DNA of 64,000 nt from Treponema medium (GTDB lineage Bacteria; Spirochaetota; Spirochaetia; Treponematales; Treponemataceae): the NCBI RefSeq assembly GCF_017161265.1, contig NZ_CP031393.1, forward strand, positions 558,001 to 622,000, given 5' to 3'. Position 1 is the stretch's first letter. Each line of letters opens with the position of its first letter. This document shows, piece by piece, positions 25,196 through 33,895 of the stretch. The notes beneath the pieces are model-generated. The model did no database searches, had not been told where the DNA came from, and was given only the letters and a program-made list of their open reading frames with translations. The translations under genes and the position numbers were made by a program.

Positions 25196-27160
25196 ATGGA
25201 TATATCTTTTAGAGATTTGGGACTCGATGAGTCCGTGTTGAATGCGGTAGCGGCAAAAGGATTTGAAGAGCCGACGCCCATTCAAGTGTTGGCAATTCCG
25301 CGCCTCTTAAACGGCGATGCGAACGTTATTGCAAAGGCGAGAACAGGTACCGGTAAAACCGCCGCCTACGGATTGCCGCTTGTACAGGAATTGAGGGAAC
25401 CGCGAGAAAAACCGCGTGCGTTAGTACTGGTGCCTACTCGCGAACTTGCGCTGCAAGTCGCTTCGGAAATAGAATCGTTTAAGGAAGGAACCCATCCCCG
25501 TATCACGACCGTATACGGCGGCGCGTCGATTGTCGAGCAATTACGAAACTTAAAACGCGGGTGTGAAATTGTTGCCGGAACCCCCGGCCGTGTTATCGAT
25601 CATTTGGAGCGCGGCTCGCTGAATTTGGACAGTATCGAATATTTTATTTTAGATGAAGCTGATGAAATGCTGAACATGGGCTTTATCGAAGATATCGAAA
25701 CGATATTCAAAAAAGCAAATCCCGATTCGCGGGTGCTGATGTTTTCGGCGACGATGCCCAAGCAGATTTTGAAAATCGCTGCCGACTTTATGGGCGAATA
25801 TGAAATTGTAGAAGAAGAGGCGTCGGAAGAACCGCTGCCGCTTACCGAACAGTTTTTTTGGATGGTGAGGGAAGAAGATAAAAGCGAGGCCTTGGTGCGC
25901 CTGATCGACACCGCCGAAAACTTTTACGGGCTGGTCTTTTGCCAAACTAAGGTTGACGCCGATGCGGTTGCGAAAGAGCTTGACGAACGGCATTACGAAG
26001 CCGCCGCTTTGCATGGAGACATCCCGCAGGGACAGCGCGAAAAAATCTTGAGCCGTTTTCGGGCAGGGAAAACCCGCATTCTCGTTGCAACCGATGTCGC
26101 CGCCCGCGGTATCGATATCGAGGGGATTACGCACGTTGTCAACTATTCCATTCCGTATGACGGCCCCACGTACACGCACCGTATCGGTAGAACCGGACGG
26201 GCGGGGGCGAAAGGGACGGCGGTAAGCTTTATCCGCCCGAATGAGCGGCGCAGGATCGACTATTTGCGCCGCCATGCGCGAGGCGAGTTGCAGGAAGGAA
26301 AAATTCCTTCTATAGAAAAAGTCCTCGCGCAAAAACAGGAGCGGCTCTTTTCCGATCTGCGGCGGCAGTTGGACACCGTCCGAGCCGAACATACGATCAA
26401 CAAGCCCTTTATCGAACTTGCCCGGGAACTCTTAGCCGGAAATAAAGCAAGCTTTGCCGCCACTGAAGAAAACGCCGCCGTGTCCTACAGCGAGAATACC
26501 GAAAGCGGCGTCAAAAATATTGACAGCCCTGCGGATAGCATAAACGCCGCCGATAACATAGGCGCGGCCGCAAATACTGCAAACGTTGACGAAGCCGTTG
26601 CTTTCGGCGCTGAGGCCGCGGTATCTAGTGCCAAGAATATTGACAGCGTCGAAGTGCTTGCCGCCGTGCTACAGCTGCACTACGGTTCGGTGCTGTCTGC
26701 TTCCCATTACAGAAATATCAAAGTACCCCGTACCGAAGACAAGCGTGGGAAATCTTCCGGCGGGAATACCGTCCGACTTTATATCGGATTAGGCAGGAAG
26801 GACGGGACAAGCAAGCGGAGCCTCGCACAGTTTTTCAGTACGCTGCTTTCCATTCCGGAACACGCGGTTGACCGTATCGAATTATTCGACCGCTTTTCGC
26901 TTGCGGATTTACCGGCCGATGCCGCTCACGAAGCCCTGAGGCTTTCAAAGAAAAAAGCCAATATGCCGCACATCCACATCGACACAAAATCGGATCCTGT
27001 AAACGAAAAGCCCCCGCACACAGCCGGTTATGCAAAAAAAAGCCCTTCACGAAAGCTGCGTGAAGGGAACCGGCGCGAAGCCTTTTTCCGCGAAAAGGAT
27101 ACGAGAAAGAAACATCCTGTCAGCACAGGCTCCGCCGCCGCCTATAAAAAGCGGAAATAG
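25196..27160 (+). CDS. DEAD-box RNA helicase with DbpA-type RNA-binding domain
   Basis: ATP-dependent RNA helicase, probably acting in ribosome assembly or RNA turnover. In order: Q motif GFEEPTPIQ, Walker A ARTGTGKTAA, PTRELALQ, TPGRVIDH, DEAD, SAT, then VATDVAARGID and HRIGRTGRAG. A low-complexity Ala/Asn/Asp linker (about residues 420-475) separates the core from a C-terminal DbpA-like RNA-binding domain (TVRLYIGLGRKDG, IPEHAVDRIELFDRFSLADL) and a basic tail. The ATG at 25196 is chosen because the longer frame to 25073 would overlap tRNA-Leu and adds no conserved residues. The length is about 654 residues. Confidence 0.93.
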   Translation: MDISFRDLGLDESVLNAVAAKGFEEPTPIQVLAIPRLLNGDANVIAKARTGTGKTAAYGLPLVQELREPREKPRALVLVPTRELALQVASEIESFKEGTHPRITTVYGGASIVEQLRNLKRGCEIVAGTPGRVIDHLERGSLNLDSIEYFILDEADEMLNMGFIEDIETIFKKANPDSRVLMFSATMPKQILKIAADFMGEYEIVEEEASEEPLPLTEQFFWMVREEDKSEALVRLIDTAENFYGLVFCQTKVDADAVAKELDERHYEAAALHGDIPQGQREKILSRFRAGKTRILVATDVAARGIDIEGITHVVNYSIPYDGPTYTHRIGRTGRAGAKGTAVSFIRPNERRRIDYLRRHARGELQEGKIPSIEKVLAQKQERLFSDLRRQLDTVRAEHTINKPFIELARELLAGNKASFAATEENAAVSYSENTESGVKNIDSPADSINAADNIGAAANTANVDEAVAFGAEAAVSSAKNIDSVEVLAAVLQLHYGSVLSASHYRNIKVPRTEDKRGKSSGGNTVRLYIGLGRKDGTSKRSLAQFFSTLLSIPEHAVDRIELFDRFSLADLPADAAHEALRLSKKKANMPHIHIDTKSDPVNEKPPHTAGYAKKSPSRKLREGNRREAFFREKDTRKKHPVSTGSAAAYKKRK

Positions 27161-27163
27161 TCT

Positions 27164-27197
27164 GTTGAACAGTGTACGTCCGTGTACACTGTTCAAC
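27164..27197. repeat. Single hairpin of the three-hairpin family after the helicase gene
   Basis: A 14-bp perfect stem (left arm GTTGAACAGTGTAC) with a 6-base loop, GTCCGT. On the minus strand the loop reads ACGGAC. It begins 4 bases past the helicase stop codon and is nearly identical to the third hairpin of the cassette at 12273. The following GACGAGATTTGTG continues as a truncated cassette. Confidence 0.75.
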
Positions 27198-27212
27198 GAC
27201 GAGATTTGTGTA

Positions 27213-27527
27213 TTATAGACATTTATGCAAAAGTTCGGGATTACGGAATGCTTCGTCTATAATGCGGCTTAAAACTGAACTATACCCTTTACCAAGCGCT
27301 TTGACCTTTTCGGCTGTTTCGGGAGAAAGCCGGATTGCTACAACCTGTTTTTTTCGGAGCTTGCGCTGTTCTTTTGCGATACGTGCAAATTCCTTTAGTT
27401 GCTCTTTGGTTAGCGGCGGGCAATCTTCATCGTATACAATAGGCTTTTTTGCAGCTTGTCTGATCTCTTCAATTTGTTCTTTGGTAGGTTTTTCATTACC
27501 ATACAAAACCGATGTAACTATTGCCAT
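27213..27527 (-). CDS. brnA: BrnA-type antitoxin (second module)
   Basis: This 104-residue protein has an acidic N-terminal part with PIVYDEDCPPLTKEQLKEF, which parallels the first BrnA, then a ribbon-helix-helix-like C-terminus (KQVVAIRLSPETAEKVKALGKG followed by SSVLSRIIDEAF). The ATG at 27527 follows AAAGGAGAC; an upstream in-frame extension overlaps brnT too far and lacks a ribosome-binding site. The start lies 31 bases inside the brnT 3' end, as in the other module. It is expected to bind BrnT and repress the operon. Confidence 0.9.
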   Translation of the reverse strand: MAIVTSVLYGNEKPTKEQIEEIRQAAKKPIVYDEDCPPLTKEQLKEFARIAKEQRKLRKKQVVAIRLSPETAEKVKALGKGYSSVLSRIIDEAFRNPELLHKCL

Positions 27528-27804
27528 AGAGTCTCCTTTCCGCTTTAGTGGCGGGTCTTGCAGATATAATCCGTGTTTTATCGCCTCGTTCGGTGTAAAC
27601 AACAAATAGTATTTTATCTACTTTTCCTATTGTGATAAGGCGATCTTCCATACCGCTGTGGTTTGCATCAAAAAATTCGAGACGATTGTTATCATTGAAA
27701 ACGAGTTTTGCCGTCTCAAATGAAATTTTGTGTATTTTTATATTGCGTTGTTCTTTTTCATAATCCCATTCAAAAAGACGCTGTGCTATTTTATCGTTTT
27801 CCAT
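27496..27804 (-). CDS. brnT: BrnT-type ribonuclease toxin (second module)
   Basis: This 102-residue protein contains FEWDYEKEQRNIKIHKISFET, EDRLITIGKVDKILFVVY and TRIISARPATKAERRLY, the standard BrnT motifs including the SAR.AT..ER terminus. It differs clearly from the module at 15130 (only motif residues shared), so the two are not a recent duplication. It is flanked on both sides by structured repeats. Confidence 0.9.
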   Translation of the reverse strand: MENDKIAQRLFEWDYEKEQRNIKIHKISFETAKLVFNDNNRLEFFDANHSGMEDRLITIGKVDKILFVVYTERGDKTRIISARPATKAERRLYGNSYIGFVW

Positions 27805-27940
27805 AGTTTACTATACAATATGTAATACTTTTTGTCAATTTTTTCATAAAAAGCCATCTTATAGCCTTAGAATTATAAGAGGGCTTTTTATGAAAGAGAT
27901 ACAGTACGTGTGAGTGTTGAGTATCGTTCTTTGGATATAC

Positions 27941-28036
27941 AGCACCGCCATAGATGGCGGGGAAGCTAAGCAGCAGCGATGTTTTTGCACAGCAAAAACT
28001 CGCGTTCAAAAATTGACAAGGAGGTCAATTTTTGAA
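27941..28036. repeat. Three-hairpin cassette (family II) copy c
   Basis: Hairpin 1 at 27945-27960 has arms CCGCCA/TGGCGG and loop TAGA. Hairpin 2 at 27981-27999 has arms GTTTTTGC/GCAAAAAC and loop ACA, preceded by GCAGCAGC. Hairpin 3 at 28005-28036 has a perfect 13-bp stem (left arm TTCAAAAATTGAC) and loop AAGGAG. The gene-free stretch 27805-28370 consists mainly of this and the next two elements. Confidence 0.8.
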
Positions 28037-28127
28037 CTTGCCACGTAGCGATGCTGATGTATTGAGGATTAATTTGTGTGCGGCAACGAAAAGAGTATCC
28101 CCCTGCCAGCGCTTTTGAAAATACCCT

Positions 28128-28224
28128 GTTGAACAGCGCACATTCATGTACGCTGTTCAACGACAAGTTTTTCTCACGAAAAACTTGCTGCTGTGTGGAA
28201 CCACCGACATCCGTGGCGGTTCTG
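28128..28224. repeat. Three-hairpin cassette (family II) copy d, inverted
   Basis: Read on the minus strand the order is again hairpin 1 (28197-28224, loop CGGA), GCAGC linker, hairpin 2 (28164-28187, arms CAAGTTTTTC/GAAAAACTTG), hairpin 3 (28128-28161, 15-bp stem with one C-A mismatch). It faces copy c, only about 90 bases away. Confidence 0.75.
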
Positions 28225-28242
28225 AAAAGCTTTTGCCGTAAG

Positions 28243-28367
28243 CCTTTTGAAAATAGACGGCGCAGATACAAGGAGTTTAGCAAAAGCGAAGCGAAGACGT
28301 ACTTACTGTACGTTGAGCATTTATTTCGGCGTAGCGACAACGCAGATGTGCCGTATATTTCAAAAGG
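28243..28367. repeat. Repeat family III copy 3
   Basis: CCTTTTGAAAATAGACGGCG at the left matches CGCAGATGTGCCGTATATTTCAAAAGG as complement at the right, with an inner hairpin ACGTAC/GTACGT around 28300. It ends 4 bases before the stop codon of the adjacent permease gene. Confidence 0.75.
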
Positions 28368-28370
28368 TGG

Positions 28371-29219
28371 TTAGCCTTTGCGGGATTCATAGACAACCGA
28401 CCCCCCAATAAAGTATTTGGAAAGTCCGAAGAAGATCAGCATCATCGGGATGCTGGCAATAACGGCGGCTGCCATCATTGCACCTTCGTCGGTGCTCCGT
28501 TCTGCCGTAAACGAGGTGATATACTGCGGGATGGTTTTCATCGTATCGGACTGAGAAACCAGCAACGGCCACAGCAGGTTATCCCACTGCGTTCTAAACG
28601 AAAGGATTGCGAGCGTTGCAATAACAGGTTTACAATTCGGCAGTACGATATGCGAATAGATGGAAAACTCATGCATACCGTCCACACGCGCCGCATCCAA
28701 AAACTCATTCGGAAAGGTAATAAGGTATTGGCGCATCATAAAAATACCGAATGCGCTCACCATAAAGGGCAATATCAGACCTGTGTATGTATTTTGGATA
28801 TGCAGCTTCGTCGCAATCATGTACAGCGGTATCATAATTGCCTCAAACGGAATCATCATCGTTGCCATAATCAGCATAAAGATGAGGTTTCGTCCACGGA
28901 ATCTGAATTTAGCCAGTCCGTAACCGGTGATGGATGCGAGCAGAACCGTGGTAAATGATACGCTAATTGCCACGATAAACGAGTTGATAATATTCCGAAC
29001 GTAAATGTAATTGCCGTCATTGCCTTTAATTGCTGTTATAAAGTTGACATACTGCCAGCTGTCGGGTATCCATTTATACGGCATCTGCATAATCTCTTTT
29101 CCCGACATAAATGAAGCGGTCAACATAAAAATCAGTGGCATTACGGTAAAAGCAGCAAGCGCCAGCAATAATACTATTTTGATAACCGAAAGCACTCCTG
29201 TCGTCATAGATTGTTTCAT
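28371..29219 (-). CDS. Sugar ABC transporter permease (MalG family)
   Basis: This 282-residue inner-membrane permease has six predicted helices. The EAA loop that contacts the ATPase is visible as EFLDAARVDGMHEFSIYSHIVLP. With the MalF-like protein encoded immediately upstream it forms the channel of a CUT1-type carbohydrate importer. There is no ATPase gene in this cluster; such systems often share an MsmK-type ATPase. Its stop codon abuts repeat family III. The substrate is unknown. Confidence 0.92.
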   Translation of the reverse strand: MKQSMTTGVLSVIKIVLLLALAAFTVMPLIFMLTASFMSGKEIMQMPYKWIPDSWQYVNFITAIKGNDGNYIYVRNIINSFIVAISVSFTTVLLASITGYGLAKFRFRGRNLIFMLIMATMMIPFEAIMIPLYMIATKLHIQNTYTGLILPFMVSAFGIFMMRQYLITFPNEFLDAARVDGMHEFSIYSHIVLPNCKPVIATLAILSFRTQWDNLLWPLLVSQSDTMKTIPQYITSFTAERSTDEGAMMAAAVIASIPMMLIFFGLSKYFIGGSVVYESRKG

Positions 29220-29250
29220 ATTTAACTCCTATGCGTCTTGCGGCGCTCTC

Positions 29251-30186
29251 TTAATAATCCGTCTCGTCGGGCTTTGACGAGCGGAATTGTAGCCATGTTA
29301 AAAAGAGCATGATCAAAAATAATACGATACTCATTGCACTTGCACGACCAATCCGCTGTAACTTAATACCGGTTTGATAGATATTCAACGTGATAACGTT
29401 AATCGGTCCGAGCGAGGCTCCGTTCTGGGTAAAAAGATATTGGGTGCTGAACGTTTTTAAACACTGCAGCATCGCCATAATTGAAACCAATACGACCGTC
29501 GGTTTCAGGAGCGGTAGCGTAATCGACCAAAAGACTTGGAATCTATTTGCACCATCGATTAAAGCTGCTTCGTATACTACCGGAGGGATGGTCGAAAGAC
29601 CGGTAATAAAAAGAATAACAAAGTATCCGATATATTTCCAAAAATATACAATCATTGTAGAAAGTTGAAGCATCGTACTGTTTAGCAACCATTGATGGTC
29701 AACACCAGGCGTGGAAAGAAGTTTATTAATCCAGTAATTTCCCAATCCGCGAGGGTCAAAAATAAGCAGCCAAATAGCAGCGGCGACAACCGACGATAGA
29801 ATAGCAGGCGTATAATAGGCTATCTGAAAAACTTTTTTTAAACTGTTCCGCTGCAATGAGCTGATAAGCACCGCAAACAAGAGACTTAATATCACGAGCG
29901 GTATAAATGTTCCGAGCGTAAACACAACCGTTGCACGCAGTGAATTTAAGAAGGACATCGGATTATCGTATCGGGAAGCGTCAAAAATATAGAAATAATT
30001 TTGCAGCCCTACAAACTTAGGGGGAACATTGCTGAGTACACGCTTATCGAAAAAACTTTCGATGAACGCATTTATAATGGGGTAAAAACTGAATACCGTA
30101 AAAAACAACACTGCGGGAGTAACGAAGATAACACCCCACCGTGCGATTTTTTTTTCGATACCGCCGCTCTTTTTTGAGTTAGACAT
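29251..30186 (-). CDS. Sugar ABC transporter permease (MalF family)
   Basis: This 311-residue permease has six helices and an EAA loop VVYEAALIDGANRFQVFWSI followed by TLPLLKP. An extended N-terminal helix (VIFVTPAVLFFTVFSFYPI) is typical of the MalF/UgpA group. It lies between the binding-protein gene and the MalG-like gene. The 250-base gap to the binding protein holds a hairpin and a family IV repeat, so transcription of the permeases may be attenuated relative to the binding protein. Confidence 0.92.
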   Translation of the reverse strand: MSNSKKSGGIEKKIARWGVIFVTPAVLFFTVFSFYPIINAFIESFFDKRVLSNVPPKFVGLQNYFYIFDASRYDNPMSFLNSLRATVVFTLGTFIPLVILSLLFAVLISSLQRNSLKKVFQIAYYTPAILSSVVAAAIWLLIFDPRGLGNYWINKLLSTPGVDHQWLLNSTMLQLSTMIVYFWKYIGYFVILFITGLSTIPPVVYEAALIDGANRFQVFWSITLPLLKPTVVLVSIMAMLQCLKTFSTQYLFTQNGASLGPINVITLNIYQTGIKLQRIGRASAMSIVLFLIMLFLTWLQFRSSKPDETDY

Positions 30187-30251
30187 AACCGCTTTTCCTT
30201 TACCGATGAATACTAGACCTGTTCAATAGTTTCGTTGTCGAACAGATTTAA

Positions 30252-30387
30252 TCAACATACCCCGACGCAAGCGTCAGGTACCGTGCTCAATGTTTCGCAC
30301 GGTATGTTCTATAAGGTGGTTGCAGTCGGCTTTAATACCCTTTGTTACGACGCAAGCGTCGGGGTATTAAACCCTCCGCACGAATAA
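30252..30387. repeat. Repeat family IV, complete copy 1
   Basis: About 135 bases beginning near CCCCGACGCAAGCGTCAGGT and ending ACCCTCCGCACGAATAAAA. The second half (GGTTGCAGTCGGCTTTAATA through GGGGTATTAAACCCTCCGCA) is essentially identical to the copy at 33759-33895. It contains two GACGCAAGCGTC palindromes and a GTGCTCAA...TTTCGCAC hairpin. It lies between the sugar-binding protein and permease genes. Confidence 0.85.
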
Positions 30388-30423
30388 AACAGCCTCTAAA
30401 AACACCGTTTTTTAGAGGCTGTT
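30388..30423 (-). terminator. Terminator or attenuator after the sugar-binding protein gene
   Basis: AACAGCCTCTAAAAA pairs with TTTTTAGAGGCTGTT; on the minus strand the stem is followed by TTATT. It lies 15 bases past the binding-protein stop and before the permease genes, the usual place for a hairpin that raises binding-protein mRNA relative to permeases. Confidence 0.75.
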
Positions 30424-30437
30424 AATGACTGTTTTAA

Positions 30438-31742
30438 CTATTTGTTTTCTTCGTCAAGAATTTCTTGCGCCGTTGCCCGCAAAGAATCCAGCGCTTTTTC
30501 GGGAGCTACGCCGGACAGCATAACCGATTCAACTGCCGAGCGGATTGCTGTTTGCAGCTCTGCACTGTTCGCTCCGTAGTACACCATGTGACCTTTGTTC
30601 ATATCGTTGATAAACACATCGGAATACGGCATATCTTTGAGTGTTTGCGATTCGAGCAGGGCCTTGGTGGGCTGGATAATGTTACCGCCTTCCCGCAGAT
30701 AATCTTCCCCGTGCTTGAGTAAAAAGCCGATGAGCTTCCATGCAGCCTCCTGCTTCGCCTTGGAAATATCGTTGTTAACCATTAAGAAATGTCCGTAATA
30801 GCAAGCGGGAACTTCTTTAACTGCGTCTTTAAATTGAGGGAACGGAACAACCATCCATTCACCACTATTATAGAAGTCGGGATTATCCTTGCGGATTCGT
30901 CCCTGCTGGTATAAACCGGTCGTTGCCATTGCAATATCGTTATTGTCTTTGTTGAACAGGTTACGTGCGCTCTTGTAGGTAGGAGAACCGAGGTTCTTTC
31001 CGGAGGGTCCCCAATCGCGCATAAAGGTAAGGAACTTGATCCATGCTTCATCCCCGACAATCGCTGTTTTGCCATCATCGCTGATCAGTTGACCGCCGAG
31101 CTGTTCCACCATCGGAACAAAGGCAACAAGATAATACGGATAGCGGAAATCGAACCCTCTGCGTACCAGAATATCACCGTCGCGGATAACCAATTTTTCG
31201 GAAACGGCAACCATATCCTCCCATGTTTTGGGATAATCTTTTTCGGGATCCAAACCGGCATCGCGGAAAATTTTCTTATTGATATAGATACACCAGTTGG
31301 TAATTTCAAGCGGCAAACCGTATACTTTTCCGTCTTTCGTTACCGCATTGAGGATTTCCGGCAAATAGCTGTCATAGATAGCAGCCTGATCCGCATAACC
31401 GGCAGCTTTGGGATCGACCGGAGCAACTCTGCCATTCGCAACGTAAGAATATTCATCTTCAATAGACAAATTGAAAATATCCGGCCCCTGATTAGCCGCA
31501 AAGGCAGTCTGTACCAGCTCAATCAGCTTTGCAGCGCCCTGAGTTGTCCGCTCAACTTTGATATTCGGATTATCCTTTTCAAATTCGGCGATAAGCTTTG
31601 TTTCAAGCTCGGTACGGGCGGGATCTTCATGCGTCCAATAATGAAGCGTAATCGGCCCCTCTTCCTTTTTTTCCTGCGTACACGACATAAGAGCTACAAT
31701 CATCAGCCCCATAGACAAAACGCCAACCATTTTTTTTAACAT
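30438..31742 (-). CDS. Sugar ABC transporter substrate-binding lipoprotein
   Basis: A family 1 extracellular solute-binding protein of about 434 residues. The signal peptide ends VALMSC (lipobox cysteine near residue 21). Typical features are HYWTHEDPARTELETKLIAEF at the mature N-terminus, YGLPLEITNWCIYINKKIF and the NLFNKDNNDIAMATTG region. The ATG at 31742 is chosen because AAGGAG lies 10 bases upstream; two earlier ATG codons are too close to it or lack a site. It delivers sugar to the MalF/MalG-like permeases downstream. Substrate specificity cannot be read from sequence. Confidence 0.92.
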   Translation of the reverse strand: MLKKMVGVLSMGLMIVALMSCTQEKKEEGPITLHYWTHEDPARTELETKLIAEFEKDNPNIKVERTTQGAAKLIELVQTAFAANQGPDIFNLSIEDEYSYVANGRVAPVDPKAAGYADQAAIYDSYLPEILNAVTKDGKVYGLPLEITNWCIYINKKIFRDAGLDPEKDYPKTWEDMVAVSEKLVIRDGDILVRRGFDFRYPYYLVAFVPMVEQLGGQLISDDGKTAIVGDEAWIKFLTFMRDWGPSGKNLGSPTYKSARNLFNKDNNDIAMATTGLYQQGRIRKDNPDFYNSGEWMVVPFPQFKDAVKEVPACYYGHFLMVNNDISKAKQEAAWKLIGFLLKHGEDYLREGGNIIQPTKALLESQTLKDMPYSDVFINDMNKGHMVYYGANSAELQTAIRSAVESVMLSGVAPEKALDSLRATAQEILDEENK

Positions 31743-31885
31743 AGGTTCCATACTCCTTCTTGCCCTCATCTGTAGATTTTATTTGTTACGTTGAGAACAT
31801 CTTTTCTATTTTCTCACACTATCGCTGAAAGGTCAATTAGAAAAACAAGACATTGGGAAGAAGAGATACCGCACGAATAAAAAAA

Positions 31886-31912
31886 AACGGCCGCGCGTTA
31901 TGCACGGCCGTT
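31886..31912 (-). terminator. Terminator of the 596-residue lipoprotein gene
   Basis: On the minus strand AACGGCCG pairs with CGGCCGTT and is followed by a run of nine T. It lies 30 bases past the stop of the upstream lipoprotein gene and separates it from the sugar transporter. Confidence 0.85.
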
Positions 31913-31941
31913 AGCGTTAAAGTATTCGTTCTATACGCGGA

Positions 31942-33717
31942 TTACTGTTTAATCGTAAATGTACCTTCGTTTATAAAGCGAGATTGCCCCGTTACTCCGA
32001 TTGACGATGCATTTTCATTTGCACTGATAGGCGTTCCGTTGATTGACAGAGAACCTACCGTCGTTGTCGCGCCTTTTTCGTTGCTTACGAGAACGTAGAA
32101 ATTTTTATTCGTATTTTCAACCGATACTTTTCCGCCTATATTGACGATACCACCTTGAACGATAAACTGTTCATTGCGTACGTCTTCTGCCTCAGGAGCA
32201 ATACCGGGCTTGCCGCCTTTTCCCATATCGGGTCCCGGCGGTACCGCGCCGATAAACGGAGCAATTTTTCCGTCATTGTATCCGCTGATTTTGACATCAC
32301 CTTTTACATAGGTGCCGAAGCCATCAAAGGCTGCACTTTGAAAAAATGCGTTTTTTCCTTTTGCAGTCACTTCTACCGAACCCATCCTCGAAATTGTTTT
32401 TTCCGCACCCGTCCATCGATTATGCCCCGTCGCGACGATTGCAGCGGCGCCTCTGTTTGGACATTCCACTTTTACCTTGCCATCGACAGTCGCCTCGAAA
32501 ACACCTTGCACGGTGTATATCGCGGAAAGCGGACCGTCTTTGTCTTTTTCGGCTGCATTGTAGACATATACATTGCCCAAGCGAGCTTTCGGTCCTGTCT
32601 CCGTTACTTTACCGCCGAGAATACCGCGTGCGGTATTAAAATTCGCCAATGCAACGGTTGCATCCGCTGTCGTTCCTTTATTATTGCATTTTACGATCAT
32701 ATGATCGACGTCGATTGTACCGCTTGGAGCGACATAGTAAAAGCCTGCCGTCGCGTTATTTCTGTAGCCGGGGCTTCCGTCGACAGTACCATCGGGATTG
32801 TAAATTCCTTCGATTCCTTCTGCAACGATTTCGATCGTACCGAGTTTAATAAACGGTTCATCAATCCAATCCATACCGTCGGAATATTCTCCGCGGTCGA
32901 ATTCGTTGATTGCAAAGATTGCGTTTCCGTGTATTTTATTTAATCCGTGAATGTACAATCTACCTCGCCCTATCAACGTCGAACTGCCGCCTCTGAGATT
33001 TCGTACCGTGCGGATTTTGGCAACGCCTGCACCGGCACCGCATGAAATTTGGAGATCACCGTCAATGCGGATTGACCCCGCGTACGGACTCGGATTCCCA
33101 TCTGCTCCGACGGATCTGCCGTCTGCAAGCCAGAGAACTGCTGAATCGTTTGCGTTTGCATTGTTTGAACCGAGTATGAGCGTACCACCCTTATCGACAT
33201 CGATCGCATGATTGAACGTATCGTTTAAAACACTTGTCGCGGCCGTGTCATTTGCTTTTTGCGACACTTCAGGATTGCTTGTTCCGGTACCGCCGACGAT
33301 AAAATGAAACGTATCGAAATCATTGACGGTTTTTCCGCTCCATATTTGAAGCTTTGCCCCCGATTTTACTTTAATAAATTTTCCTGCCGGAACGAAAAGT
33401 GTTTTTTGTCCGTAAGATATAACTTTACCGGGTACGCACACTTTGACGTCTGCACCGCGTTCGATGACGACACCGTCAAACGGCAAACCCGTATCGGCCG
33501 CTTTCCATTCGCGGATATCACCGTTCAAAAAACCGATGGTACTGTTTGCCGACCACCCGCCGTTAAAACCAAGCAGTGCGTTCATGTCTTCCTGATTTCG
33601 AATGACACGAACACGATCAGTCAGTACTGTAGCGCGGGTCGATACGCAAGATGCGAGAATTGCGATGAATGCCGCTGTAAATATCAGTCGGATTCCCTGT
33701 TTCTTCCACTTATTCAT
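31942..33717 (-). CDS. Surface lipoprotein, beta-helix-like, function unknown
   Basis: The protein is about 591 residues. The signal peptide ends AILASC (lipobox). The rest is a long series of short strands with many Gly, Asn and Val and repeated GTIEIVAEG / GSVEVTAKGKNAF / GNVYVYNAA-type units, suggesting a parallel beta-helix or similar solenoid. No catalytic motif is seen. The ATG at 33717 follows a strong GGAGGAGG; the in-frame ATG five codons earlier lies inside that site. It has its own terminator. I do not recognise the family. Confidence 0.75.
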   Translation of the reverse strand: MNKWKKQGIRLIFTAAFIAILASCVSTRATVLTDRVRVIRNQEDMNALLGFNGGWSANSTIGFLNGDIREWKAADTGLPFDGVVIERGADVKVCVPGKVISYGQKTLFVPAGKFIKVKSGAKLQIWSGKTVNDFDTFHFIVGGTGTSNPEVSQKANDTAATSVLNDTFNHAIDVDKGGTLILGSNNANANDSAVLWLADGRSVGADGNPSPYAGSIRIDGDLQISCGAGAGVAKIRTVRNLRGGSSTLIGRGRLYIHGLNKIHGNAIFAINEFDRGEYSDGMDWIDEPFIKLGTIEIVAEGIEGIYNPDGTVDGSPGYRNNATAGFYYVAPSGTIDVDHMIVKCNNKGTTADATVALANFNTARGILGGKVTETGPKARLGNVYVYNAAEKDKDGPLSAIYTVQGVFEATVDGKVKVECPNRGAAAIVATGHNRWTGAEKTISRMGSVEVTAKGKNAFFQSAAFDGFGTYVKGDVKISGYNDGKIAPFIGAVPPGPDMGKGGKPGIAPEAEDVRNEQFIVQGGIVNIGGKVSVENTNKNFYVLVSNEKGATTTVGSLSINGTPISANENASSIGVTGQSRFINEGTFTIKQ

Positions 33718-33758
33718 ATAAACCTCCTCCATAAAAATTTTCTAATTTCAAATATTTC

Positions 33759-33895
33759 AATCAACAACCCCGACGCAAGCGTCGGGGCACAGTGCTCAAC
33801 GTTTCGCACTGTGTGTTCTATAAGGTGGTTGCAGTCGGCTTTAATACCCTTTGTTACGACGCAAGCGTCGGGGTATTAAACCCTCCGCACGAATC
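33759..33895. repeat. Repeat family IV, complete copy 2
   Basis: Starts AATCAACAACCCCGACGC and ends CCTCCGCACGAATCAATAA. It contains the perfect palindrome CCCCGACGC-AA-GCGTCGGGG and shares a block of about 75 bases with the copy at 30252. Its right part encodes the last residues and stop codon of the cupin gene. Confidence 0.85.

Noticed and set aside
32155-32943. Cysteine-rich plus-strand open frame opposite the 596-residue lipoprotein gene
   Set aside because: It is antisense to a gene with a clear lipobox, start site and terminator; it has no promoter or ribosome-binding site of its own.
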